DNA of 64,000 bases, from assembly GCF_010093595.1 (NCBI RefSeq), contig NW_022985448.1:447657-511656 (forward strand). Direction: 5' to 3'. The notes beneath the pieces are model-generated. The model saw nothing but the letters and a program-made list of their open reading frames with translations, did no database searches and was not told where the DNA came from. The position numbers and the translations under genes were made by a program. Every line of letters starts with the position of its first letter. Within the stretch, counting starts at the first letter, position 1. This document shows, one piece after another, positions 24,603-34,582 of the stretch. Source of the stretch: Mytilinidion resinicola (lineage: Eukaryota; Ascomycota; Dothideomycetes; Mytilinidiales; Mytilinidiaceae).

Positions 24603-25020
24603 GGTCACGTTGAGTTTACGGGAAAGAGAAGAGGATACCGCCACCTCGAACCATTTCGTTCCACCCCACTGATGCTCTTCATAGCTTCTTGCTATTGATG
24701 GCCTTGTGGAGAATTTCGTCCAGGGCCCAAGATAAGCCGTGATAGATCGCATGGTGTTGATTGGGTTCTTCCATCGGATCCGTCGACCCGCTAGTTAGAT
24801 GCGCGGCCCTGACTCATAAAATAGATAATACTGAGAACATACAAAACGCTTTGAAAAGGCTGACAGGTTTAAAGCTGGGGTGATTTCAGACCGCGCCGGT
24901 TCTGTATCGACTTTGAGAATTTTGTGTGGAGCATGAACCATCTCGAGTTATTTTGTACTGAAGAAAATTGGTGCCGATATCTAGTGAGAACGTTCGAGCA
25001 TTTTGGTACAACATTGGGTA
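24603..25020. other. Intergenic region, no gene seen
   Basis: About 420 bp between the start of the broken Zn2Cys6 gene and the stop of IPI1. An open frame continues upstream of the factor's start codon (to 24752), but it has no recognisable content. Confidence 0.45.
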
Positions 25021-26165
25021 TCATAGAATAATTGATGCCTCCCTCTCCACACCCTGAAAATCCGCCATACCTTCAAGCACGGCATTTCTCAATTGAGCAG
25101 CAGCTCGTCCTGCTTCCCCTCCGCTCTTCTTGGCTTGCTCCAGCCCAGAAACAATCGCAGTTTCTGCCTTCTCATTGAAAACCCGTTGCCGGTCCTCCCT
25201 ATCCTCATACATCTCGGCTTCGTCGTCACTAGGTGTGCTGAAAATATTCAAGTGCCGGTATACATACGATCGCTGAGTGATCATATGCTGGTCCACATTA
25301 GTCAACGGAAATCCTGGCCATGGCCCAACTAGAGCACCAAAGCCGACCGATTCAGGCACCAATCCTACTCTCACGAGTAGTGCAAGACTAGCGATCTGCT
25401 TCACGAGCAGCTTGCCTTGGCTACCAGCTTTGCCGAGCGTTGCCTTCGGCGCAGACCACTTTCCAGTCGAGTCCATCTCCCACCCAAGGAGTCCAAGGAA
25501 GCATTTAAGGGTTTTCACCCATCCGCCGGCGCAACTGACAACCTCATTGCCGGCAACCTGGAGAAGCCAGTCGAAGATGTCTAACGAGGAAAGCCGAATG
25601 TCAGCGGCCAAGTGAGTCAGGCCAGCTCGTGTGTACAGTAGTAACTGGTCGGCATGACTTGCGATGTCCGCTACGGGCAGACTTTGCAGAAGCTTCAAGA
25701 GCTGATGGCGGACGCTGTTTGATGCGTCAAGAATCAAACGTTGGATTTCGGGAAGAATGACAGCGACTGGCTGTGGTATGGCTGAGCCATTTGGTGTGCT
25801 AAGGATCGCAGAAGTCAGATATGCGAGTGATTCTCGCCGCTGAGAGTCTGCTTTGTGCGAAAGTAATGACAAGTGATGAGAGAATTGTGAGGCGGTTGAC
25901 GGAGCATTGGTTGAAAGAGATTGCTGGTTCAGGACAATTGCTAGAGATGCATGAGCTCAGTTGTAATAACGTATGACAGATATTCATTCTTACACTTTGC
26001 TTTGAAACTGGTGTCTGTGAAATTAGCAGCCTGCGCTTTGGTCTTGCCAACCCTGAGCTTCACTTTCTGCGTGGCACATTAGATCACATCGATGAAAGGA
26101 TGAGCTCCTATACGCACTTGGAAGTCCTTCTTCTTTTCTTTCTTCTTTTTCGCGCTGGAACCCAT
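25021..26165 (-). CDS. IPI1: Pre-rRNA-processing protein IPI1 (Rix1 complex subunit)
   Basis: A nucleolar/nucleoplasmic component of the Rix1-Ipi1-Ipi3 complex acting in ITS2 processing and 60S maturation (human TEX10). Exons 26165-26118, 26066-25994 and 25940-25021 join in frame to 346 aa. It begins MGSSAKKKKEKKKDFQKVKL (basic, nuclear), then VGKTKAQAANFTDTSFKAKS, the hallmark IPI1 start, followed by a HEAT-like helical domain with SLLSHKADSQRRESLAYLTS and a C-terminal acidic/helical tail ending EREASIIL. Both introns have GT-AG ends (GTGCGT...GCAG and GTAAGA...CTAG) and matching phases. Divergent from IMP4. Confidence 0.92.
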
Positions 26166-26835
26166 CTTTTCGCCGAAGCTGTGACACTGTCTGCCGTTGA
26201 TGAAGACCCTGCGACTCGAAATTTAGTGTTGTCTGCGTGGACCGTGCATGGTTAGTCAGCAAGCTGTTCCATAGTTAGTTATACCTACGGCCGAGCTGGA
26301 GCTCCTCCACCGCGAAACGTTCGATCACATACGAGCTTGGAAGGGTCGAAGTCAGATTTACGACTGTGTTTGGGAGCAGGATTCACAAAAGCTGGTGAAC
26401 GGCGTCGGCTGCCCCATGATAGCAGTGATTGCGCGTGACGATCTCCTTTGGTCGTACTTAGGGCATTTGAAGGATATCGGACCAGACGTGAAGATCTGCC
26501 AAGTGTCCTGGGGCTAATTTTGAACCAGACCAGGGGACTGAAGCCATTGCAAAGCATCTCAACGAGTTCTTGATGACAGTCGAGGCATAAGAGTGAATCG
26601 GTAGCATATTTTCCATAACACAAATCTTCATTATAACACGTTTGGATGTAGTCAATCTCCATGTATCATTAGTGAATAAACATATCGGCGTTATAAAGCA
26701 AACGAATACCTAGTCCTTACATTCCATTGAATTTATCAATGATGCCAAGCTTCTTCGGCTAAACTTGCTTCGGGTGAAATTTTATAACCCACCACAACTA
26801 CATCCCACATCTTTCTTGCTCTTCAACCACACATC
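26166..26835. promoter_or_regulatory. Divergent upstream region shared by IPI1 and IMP4
   Basis: Some 670 bp between two divergent ribosome-biogenesis start codons. A minus-strand frame (26662-26285, 125 codons, Cys-containing N-terminus) is open here but has no domain and overlaps the expected promoter, so I do not call it a gene. Co-regulation of the two genes is an inference from position. Confidence 0.4.
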
Positions 26836-27831
26836 ATGATTGTAAGGCAGCCCTACGAATAACCACAGTAATTCATCTCAGACTGACTTCTTGCAGCGCC
26901 GTCAAGCTCGCGAACGGCGTGACTACCTTTATCGTCGCGCCCTTACTTTACGAGACGCCGAGCTCACCTCAAAGCGGGCTGCGCTGAAAAGCTCTCTTGC
27001 GTCCGGAAAGCCTCTCGACTCGGCCGTTGCAAATGACAAAACCCTCAGGAATGATTTCAAGTACGACGAATCTCGAGCAGATCGGACAGCGGAGGAGGAA
27101 TTAGCTCTGGATGATGAATACCAACAGCTTTCTGGAGTCGTGGACCCACGTATTCTGGTCACAACCTCGCGCGATCCTTCGTCGCGACTTTCGACTTTCT
27201 CCAAAGAGATCAAACTGCTACTTCCCACGTCAATTCGCTTGAACCGTGGTAATACGGTGCTGCCAAACATGGTATCCAGTGCCCTCGCACAAGGCTTGAG
27301 TGATCTGATTCTTCTTCACGAGGCAAGCTATTTTGTGTACGCCAGTGTGTGTATCTAATGCTAACCTTATGATAGCATCGTGGCACACCCACTGCTCTAA
27401 CAGTTTCTCATTTTCCTCATGGTCCCACAGCTTCCTTCTCCCTTCATAATGTGGTACTGCGTCACGACATCCCTAATGCCTCCCGCGGAACCGTTTCCGA
27501 GTCTTACCCACACCTGATATTCGAAGGTTTCAGCACCAAACTGGGTCTGCGCGTTGTCCAGATCCTCAAGCATCTATTCCCACCCCGCGAAAGCTCAGCT
27601 AAAGTCGGCAATCGAATCGTCACCTTCAAGAATATTGAAGACAGCATCGAAATGCGCCACCACGTCTTCGTCAAAACTGGTTACCAGAGCGTCGAGCTTG
27701 CCGAAGTAGGGCCACGGATGACGATGCGACTCTTCGAGATTCGAGCTGGGACACTTGACAATAAAGACGGGGATGTTGAGTGGCATATGAACCAGTACAC
27801 TAGAACATCCAGGAAGAAAGACTATCTGTGA
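26836..27831 (+). CDS. IMP4: U3 snoRNP protein IMP4 (Brix domain)
   Basis: A component of the SSU processome needed for early 18S pre-rRNA cleavages in the nucleolus. Exons 26836-26841 (only ATG ATT), 26897-27322 and 27376-27831 join in frame to 295 aa, the usual length. [17 protein letters not shown] is the IMP4 start; the Brix domain follows: [19 protein letters not shown], then [46 protein letters not shown], and the C-terminal [13 protein letters not shown] with [16 protein letters not shown]. Intron 2 (27323-27375) has a GC donor (GAG|GCAAGC), a GCTAACC branch site and an ATAG acceptor; removing it restores the family sequence exactly in frame. Confidence 0.95.
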
Positions 27832-27983
27832 AAATAGAAGTGAAGCAAACACAAGGGGTTCAATGTGATGTTTTAGCTGTGCCATCTTGCGTAAGCTCCC
27901 ATTTCATTACTATTGCAGTACCTCTAAATATTCTAAGTGTATATTGCGCCGTTCAACCCAAGATCAGAATCCATATATCTCCA

Positions 27984-29263
27984 TCAAAGCTGACCATATT
28001 CAATAGGGGTTTCCTTGCTTCTTGCACCCTTCTCGGTGTCTTCCACGCCGCCAACGGAAACATTGCTATTTTGGTCCGCTGGAGCAGCGCCTTCCAAGAT
28101 CTCTGAATCATCCATCGCTTCGGCGATGAAAAGACCTTCGGGCGGGAAATGTTTACAGGTCCCGATGTTCATAGGGATCGAGATGATCTAAGGTCATTAG
28201 GCATATGCTCTATCGGGTCGCGGAAGATGGATTGCTCACCAGTCCAACAAAGTACGATAGTTGATAGATGCGAGTCCAACCTTCAGCGATTGGGTGTTTG
28301 TTGATGGCACAGACAAAACCGGCCATCGAAGGCCACGTCGCCATGAAAAAGGTGAAGAATGCTCTCCAGTTCAAATCAGCAGTATACCAATAGATACCAT
28401 CCTACAATGATTAGCAGTATCCAAGATGACCAGCATCAGAGACGTACCTCACTATACAGGTCTGGAATTTTCCAAATCTGTTTACGCACTATCCAGAAAT
28501 CGGCGAAAATTGTACCGGCCATCGGTGCGATGAACACTTCACGGCACATTTAGCCAGACACATGTGAAAACTTGGGATAGGGGATTTACCTGCAAAAGAA
28601 CTCAAGACTGTCAGGAACGTAAGAGCCTGAGTCAAGAAACGCCAGGGCTGTATGACAATTCCTACAACGCAGATGACGATGCAGCCTCTCCTGATATCGA
28701 TGTACCGAGGAAGGATCGCAGCAATGTCCATTCCCGAGCTCATACCGTTCTGCGTAATGTTTACGAAAACTTGTGATGAGATGAGACCAACACCTACTTG
28801 GGGTCAGCAAAGCGTTACTTTGATCACATGCAGGAAATTTTCAACGAACCAGTGAAGAATGTCCCTGCCCGGCATGCCGCAGTATAATGGATGCTTTGAA
28901 CATATTGCAACATAAGCAGCGGGTTCCAGATGACGACGCCGTACATGTTATTCGTTGCCGAAGTGACGAGTATGCCAATGAGCGCACCAAGCGTGACGGT
29001 CAAAGGCATGGATATGGCCATTGGAAGTACCGAAGCATTTCTTGTCTTGGAGTAACGGGTCCAATCACTAATGCGAACCTTTCGATTTGTTAGTCTTCCG
29101 AGTTTGAACGAAGAGTCTTGCAATAATAAACATACTGAGCCACCAGTGTATGCTCCGGCTACCGACGACATCGAAGACATCATAGCGAAAGCGGCGTCTT
29201 TTTGGGAGATGGCGATGACAGGCTTAACTCAAACCCCTGTCGTGCCCAGTCCGTTCAGGCCGA
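27984..29263 (-). pseudogene. NCS1-family nucleobase/allantoin/thiamine permease, 5'-truncated
   Basis: This is the C-terminal half of a nucleobase-cation-symport-1 membrane transporter. Joined exons read AYTGGSVRISDWTRYSKTRN, a run of TM segments with TSATNNMYGVVIWNPLLMLQ, YTAACRAGTFFTG, then VFVNITQNGMSSGMDIAAIL, QPWRFLTQALTFLTVLSSFA, APMAGTIFADFWIVRKQIW and a cytosolic tail ending PIEYGQL at 27984. Introns (about 29060-29119, 28805-28855, 28528-28588, 28402-28446, 28191-28240) keep GT-AG ends and phase. Upstream of about 29263 the match stops at in-frame stops, and no N-terminal half (normally about 250 aa with the first TM helices) exists in the flanking sequence. Probably non-functional as a transporter. 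Confidence 0.72.
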
Positions 29264-29531
29264 CTGTACAAGGCTGAAGATGCGTCATGACGATTGGTTA
29301 GAAGATGTCCTATCCCAACAAACCGTTTGTAATAGAGGCTTAAAAACAGAGCTTTTAATGGCTGAAGACTTATACTGCGCCTTGCAGAGGCAGGTACGGC
29401 GGCTAAGTCCGAGGCTACTTAAATACCAACCTCGCCCGCTCAATCTGACTGCTTGGTCCAAGTTATTTAAAGAAACATTCTCTCATTTTTATCAAGGCCG
29501 CAGTCGATACCTACGGGTCAGATTCTCCTTC

Positions 29532-30318
29532 ATGGCAGACTTACCACAGGTAGCATATTCAGAAGCAGGCCCAGATGTCCAACCGTGGCCTCACCAGCAA
29601 GCACACTACTACGCACTAGCGCCGCCCGGGCTTAACAACGAGACCAGCATCCACCGCGTAGATACTTCAAAGCATGGCTTAATTTTGGGATTCAGGAAAC
29701 AGACATTCTGGTTTATTATCGTTCTTAGCGTCGTAGTCATTGCGGCTGCCATAAGCGGTGGTGTTGGGGGTTCACTAGCGTCCAAAACGCAGAGTGGGCT
29801 TCAATACTTTGGTGTCTCAGACACTTTACCTACGAAATACAGATCAAAATCCGAACCTCAATTACGATCAACTGAAACTATCACAATCACGCCTTCGTCG
29901 TCGTCCTCCGCTAACGCCACATCCCCTTCAACCACAAGCACTTCAAGCTCTACCACATACGCCTCTAGAGCCCTCCGCCGTTCTCCGTATCGACAACTCG
30001 TGCCCGTCCCAAAGTACTCCTCTCCAGTCGTGGAGTAGAGAGGCTTTCAGCTGCAATCCCTTGACAGATTACAATGGTCACGACGTGGCGGGGCTCCTAG
30101 CATACAGTTTGCAGGCTTGCATTGATGCTTGTAGCTCAATGAATTGGGCAGCTGGGAGATCGAATTGTGTGGCTATAGCTCTGGCATGGGATATGAGTAA
30201 TGCGTATGCATTATACCATGGCGCAAACTGTTGGCTAATGGGGAATATTTCAAAATCTGCACTTGCGGCAAATTCGAATGGGACTATTGCTATACTGTGT
30301 GGTTCGGGGGGTTGTTAA
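29532..30318 (+). pseudogene. Single-pass membrane protein with Cys-rich ectodomain, frameshifted
   Basis: From ATG 29532 the frame reads MADLPQVAYSEAGPDV, a Pro/His/Tyr-rich cytosolic part, and one TM helix near residues 59-83 (FWFIIVLSVVVIAAAISGGVGGS), then a Ser/Thr-rich stalk. That frame ends at 30038 without an ectodomain. The +1-shifted frame from about 29965 carries DNSCPSQSTPL, DYNGHDVAGLLAYSLQACID and CVAIALAWDM to GSGGC at 30318, a Cys-rich module common after this type of TM stalk in Pezizomycotina proteins. No intron fits the join, so one base was probably lost or gained. Family function unknown. Confidence 0.6.
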
Positions 30319-30539
30319 GTTCAATCTTTGATAGTAAAGAACGTTACGAATCTTTGGGAAGGCTTCGATTGCAATAGAGATATTTTGAGCAGCAAAGAGT
30401 TATTTAGAAGAGTTTATAGGAGTTATAAGAGACGAAGAACCGGGTTAATTTTCGGTTCTAACCTTAGCATCAGTGCTTCAACGAGTTCTGAAGACCTTGA
30501 AATTTCCCAAGCCGGTAGAAGCTAATCTATTTCAAGTCT

Positions 30540-30745
30540 CTAATATTAAGCTTGTTTACTCTTTGCCATCATTAGTCCCAAGCTCCTCCACTCGGTCCTC
30601 TATAACTAGTTGCATAAACCTATCACTTCTTCTCTCTATAATAAGCTAAATAAGTTTTTTAAACTTCCTAAGACCCTTATATATCTTATTAAACTTAATT
30701 TTCTAAAGTTTAGCCTTTTGAAGTGCTATAATTATATAAAAGGTA
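30540..30745. other. AT-rich tract without genes
   Basis: About 200 bp rich in A/T and TA steps, lying between the frameshifted membrane gene and the tandem repeat. No frame and no element ends seen. Consistent with mutated repeat DNA. Confidence 0.45.
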
Positions 30746-30944
30746 GTGGCTGTGCTGGGGTAAGCGGATCCGGAGTTGAGACTTGAGGCCCCAGATCTGG
30801 ACTCTGTTCGACAGGGACAGGGATACACAACCTGCCCCGGAAAGCCCGTAGTCCTGCCAGCCTCCAGGTTCTAATTTCCAGGTCTTAAGTCTCGAGTAAA
30901 CTTGCTCTATGATATGTTATGGACCATTCTGCAGACAGTCACAT

Positions 30945-31072
30945 TCCTTAGACAATACGCTCCTCAGACAACACGCTCCTTAGACAACACACTCCTTAGA
31001 CAACACGCTCTTTAGATAACACGCTCCTTAGATAGCACGCTCCTTAGATAAAACGTTCTTAAGACGAAATGT
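30945..31072 (+). repeat. 16-bp tandem repeat, about eight copies
   Basis: Consensus TCCTTAGACAACACGC repeated head-to-tail from 30945; substitutions are mostly C-to-T or G-to-A (for example TCTTTAGATAACACGC). Decayed further units continue to about 31095. Noncoding. Confidence 0.9.
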
Positions 31073-31095
31073 CCTTAAGACAACCATGAGCTTAA

Positions 31096-32032
31096 AACGA
31101 TGAGATCTCAAGATGAGAGACGTTCTCCAGACAGTCACGCTGCGAGCATATAGAAAAGGTGGTCCTTATAGCGAAGGGCCTAATTGTTTCGAGACGGCCG
31201 TGCTGGATCTGCTTGCTCGCTCGTGTCGTAAAGACTAGCGGCATGCAGCGAGTTGGTCCTTCAAGCAGCAGTGGCAACAGTGAATACTGCGTATCCTGCA
31301 CGCTTCATGCGGCCGGTAAGCTGTCTTGCCAATTAAACGTAGGTTGCTGCACTCTCCTGCTTGGTGTCGTGCCTTGCGAAGTCCCGCTATGGTTTATAAC
31401 AAATAAAAATAAAAATTTTCCCCTAGAAAAGAACCTAAACTTCCTCAGCTTACAAAACTATTTCGGGCCCAAATCCATAACCCGGGAATGGTTTGAGGTT
31501 CCTCGCTGAAAGTTGACAATTTCTGGTTGGTACATCTGGCACTGCGCCGCAGCGGGTGAGCGAGGGTGAGTAAGGGTGAGCAAGGTGGAGCAAGAGTGAG
31601 CAGACTTGAGGAGACCTGAGCCGAAGCTGAGTTGGGACTGAGCCGAACTCAGCCATAGCGGCGCAGGGTCACGTGAGCAGCGGGGGTGGGTAGAGTTCAC
31701 ATAAGTTACGATTCGACCATGGTGCTAGGAACGCTCCGGGCTCACTCTGAGTGCTAGGGCGTTATCGCGTGCATCGGGAGAGTTGCTAGCTTCCGCAACC
31801 CTCGAGACGGAGACTCCACTCCAAACCGCAACACCACACCACCGTGTCAAGACTCGCGGACCGACATAGAAGAACGCGTCTGGGGCCGCGGCAAGATGCG
31901 GTTGCCCCTCATTGTCCCGCATTCTCAGCTAGGGTCCTGTTTGTTGGTTCCTGAAAAAGCCACCGAATCTTCTTCTATCACTGAACTATTACGCTACAAA
32001 TTTTCGTTTGTCTCTCTCTGCACCAATTGGCA
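31096..32032. other. Noncoding stretch with a degenerate GAGCAAGGGT-type repeat
   Basis: No gene seen. At 31556-31650 there is a run of loosely repeated 10-11 nt units (GTGAGCGAGG GTGAGTAAGG GTGAGCAAGG ...), then CTGAGCCGAA-like units. Open frames here are short and domain-free. Confidence 0.5.
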
Positions 32033-33810
32033 ATGGCTCTAAAGAAGGTCTAGATCTTTTTCCTGGAAACGTGCTGTACGGGTAGCTATATGGCTGCTGG
32101 GCAGTGGAAGTATGATGCGCTCCCTGGTGACTTCGAAGAATCTCGAAACACTGACGCGTGAGAGCCACAGAACAGAAGATGTTTCAAATACCAAAGACAC
32201 ATTGGAATATTATACGGACCTTGCCAAATTAGCAGAGAAGGGCAAAGTTAGCGTACGTTTAACCCAAATCCACATCATACAATACTCTCTCCACATCATA
32301 CAATACTCTCTCCACATCATACAATACTCTCTCCACATCGCCATCCCGTTACAGCTCCAACTAATTACCCCCAGGCTATCTTTTTTGCGGATTGGTATGG
32401 TGGGTTCGAGATATACGGCGGTAGTATGGATGCTATGCTACAAGCAGGACACCAGGTCGCCCATCTCGACCCATTGCCCATGGTTTCAGCAATGGCTGCA
32501 GTGACAAAGTCGGTATCTTTTGCTGTCACGATGAGCACCAGCTACGAGAATCAATACGTGATAGCTCGCCTATACAGTACTCTGGATCACCTAACGAAGG
32601 GGCGATGTGCATGGAATATCGTCACGAGCTGGTCAAAGTGCGCAGCGAATGCATTGGGACAAGAGGGTGTGATACCCCATGACGAGCGATATGACATGGC
32701 GGACGAATTTATGGACGTGACCTACAAGTAAGTCCCGGAATTATTGTCTTCTAATAACACGTAAGGATATCTTTTGGGACTGACTTACTGACATGAACAT
32801 CACAGACTCTGGGAATCATCCTGGGCCCCTGACTCCGCCGTCTGGAACAAATCAACCAGCGTCGCCTACGACGCTTCCAAGGTCAAGAAGATCGCAAATA
32901 CTTCAACATGGCAGGCCGCAACCAAGTGCACCCTTCTCCCCAACGCATCCCCGTGCTCTTTCAAGCCGGCACATCCAAGCCTGGCGCCGCATTCGCTGTG
33001 AAGCACGCCGAAGCTCTCTTCCTCAACACTTTCACCGTAGCGCAGGCGAAGAGAGTCATCGCAGACGCGCGTGCCGCAGCTGCCGCTCGGGGCTGTGACC
33101 CTAAAAGCATCAAGTTCTTCCCTTGTATCGTGCCCTTCATTGGACGAACGGAGGAAGAAGCAAAGGAAAAATACGAATATGCGAAGAAGCACGCAGACCC
33201 CGTGGCCGGTCTGGCCCAGTTCTCGGGCTACACAGGTATTGATATGTCGCAGTACCCGCTGGATGAGCTAATCGATCTATCAAAAGCGAACCAGGCTATG
33301 GCGATCCAATCTGTTTTCCGCGCGCTAGAAGCATCGGAGTCGGCGTCGGGCCTATGGACGTCACGAAGACTGGGGATCAAGATGGCACTTGGGGGCTTGC
33401 ATCCAAATCCTGTTGGAAGCGCGGAGTAGGTAGCAGATGTGTTTGAGGAATGGGCAATCGAAGGGGACTGTGATGGGTTCAACATCGCGAGTGTGACCAA
33501 CCCGGGGAGCTGGCAGGATACGGTCGATTTGCTGATACCTGAATTACAGAAGCGAGGTATGTATTGGGATGATTACGAGGTGCCTGGCGGCACGTTTAGA
33601 GAGAATCTGTATGGCGCTGGACGGAAGGGGCTGAGAGACGATCATTATAGGAGTGCTTTCAAGTGGGGAAAGGAGACCCTAGAGCCGGAAGTGAAAGAAG
33701 AGGAGAAAGTGGTGGTAAGTGGGGTGAAGAAGGTCGTGGAGGAGGAAAAGGGGTCGATGCCGGAGCCTGTGGTTTTGTCGGCAAGGGCAACGGTCGCAGC
33801 TCATGAGTAG
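32033..33810 (+). pseudogene. NtaA/SnaA/DszA-type FMN-dependent monooxygenase, inactivated
   Basis: The homologous family is luciferase-like flavin monooxygenases that use reduced FMN. From ATG 32033 the frame reads MALKKV, a TAG at 32051-32053, then IFFLETCCTGSYMAAGQWK, as expected for the start. Next comes TKDTLEYYTDLAKLAEKGKV, an intron of about 115 nt (from GTACGT near 32254) with a 3 x 21-bp repeat, AIFFADWYGGFEIYGG, and a second intron (about 32728-32806). A frame break sits near 32892 (DASKVKKI, then YFNMAGRNQVHPSPQR in another frame), and a TAG at 33427-33429 lies between GSAE and VADVFEEWA. The tail is GGTFRENLYG... and a Glu/Lys-rich extension. At least three lesions; both TAGs fit CAG-to-TAG changes. 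Confidence 0.82.
32270..32339 (+). repeat. 21-bp tandem repeat, three copies, inside an intron
   Basis: Unit CCACATCATACAATACTCTC plus T, copies at 32270, 32291 and 32312 with a 7-nt partial fourth. The copies are identical, so the expansion is recent. It lies in intron 1 of the monooxygenase pseudogene. Confidence 0.95.
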
Positions 33811-34582
33811 ACTGCAAAAGTAGTCAGTAGGAATTATAAGAATAACACCAGCATAATTGACTCATCTTTACCTAAATAACTGAAACACTGTGCCATTCTA
33901 AGTGAAGGGAGAAAGACGCTCAGAATCATACCTCGAATATACAAGTCTACTAAAAGTCGGCGTCAAGAGGACTTCAAGAGGCGTTTAAAAATGCCTCGTG
34001 CCACCATTGGCTGGTATGACAGTGCATTGCATGCCAAGAGTTAAAGGATTACTCCTTTGGGTATGTTTTGCCTTGGTAAAGCTGTGAGAGCATTCAAAAT
34101 CGTTCCAGTGGTGTTCTTACCTATTTACTTTGTCCAAAATACGAGGGCAACTGTTTCAAACCTACCTGTCGAACTAATAGAATTAAAATAAACAATAAAT
34201 GTGGCGTCGTCTTCCCCGCAACCGTGCACACCATCCCTCGGTTCTGACCTCGTGAGATTCTAAGAGCGCAAGCTCGGTAGGAAACCATGGTACGGCGGCA
34301 TGGGTCTCGCCTTCCATCCACAAACCTCGAAGCTACGTTCACCTACGCCTCATACGCGTCGACCAGATCCCATAGGGCTGTGGTCTAAACAGACGATGGC
34401 GAGACGACAACACACGCGCTGAAGGACCGCACGGAGCTGGACAGGACACCGTACACCCTCAACACCACAAACCGCGCCATACGAGCCTCGACAACCTCGA
34501 GAACGAGGACCGGGACGACTTTCAGTGTCCCTCGACAACAGGCACCCTCACACCACCCAAGTCCTGCTTCCAAACCGCCACA
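33811..34582. other. Intergenic region, no gene seen
   Basis: About 770 bp; 3' flank of the monooxygenase relic and upstream region of the acyltransferase gene. No protein-like frame. Confidence 0.5.

Noticed and set aside
26285..26662. 125-codon minus-strand frame between IPI1 and IMP4
   Set aside because: No recognisable domain and it occupies the space needed for the divergent promoters; not excluded, only unsupported.
30945..31072. CRISPR array
   Set aside because: Units are contiguous 16-bp repeats without unique spacers, in a eukaryotic context.
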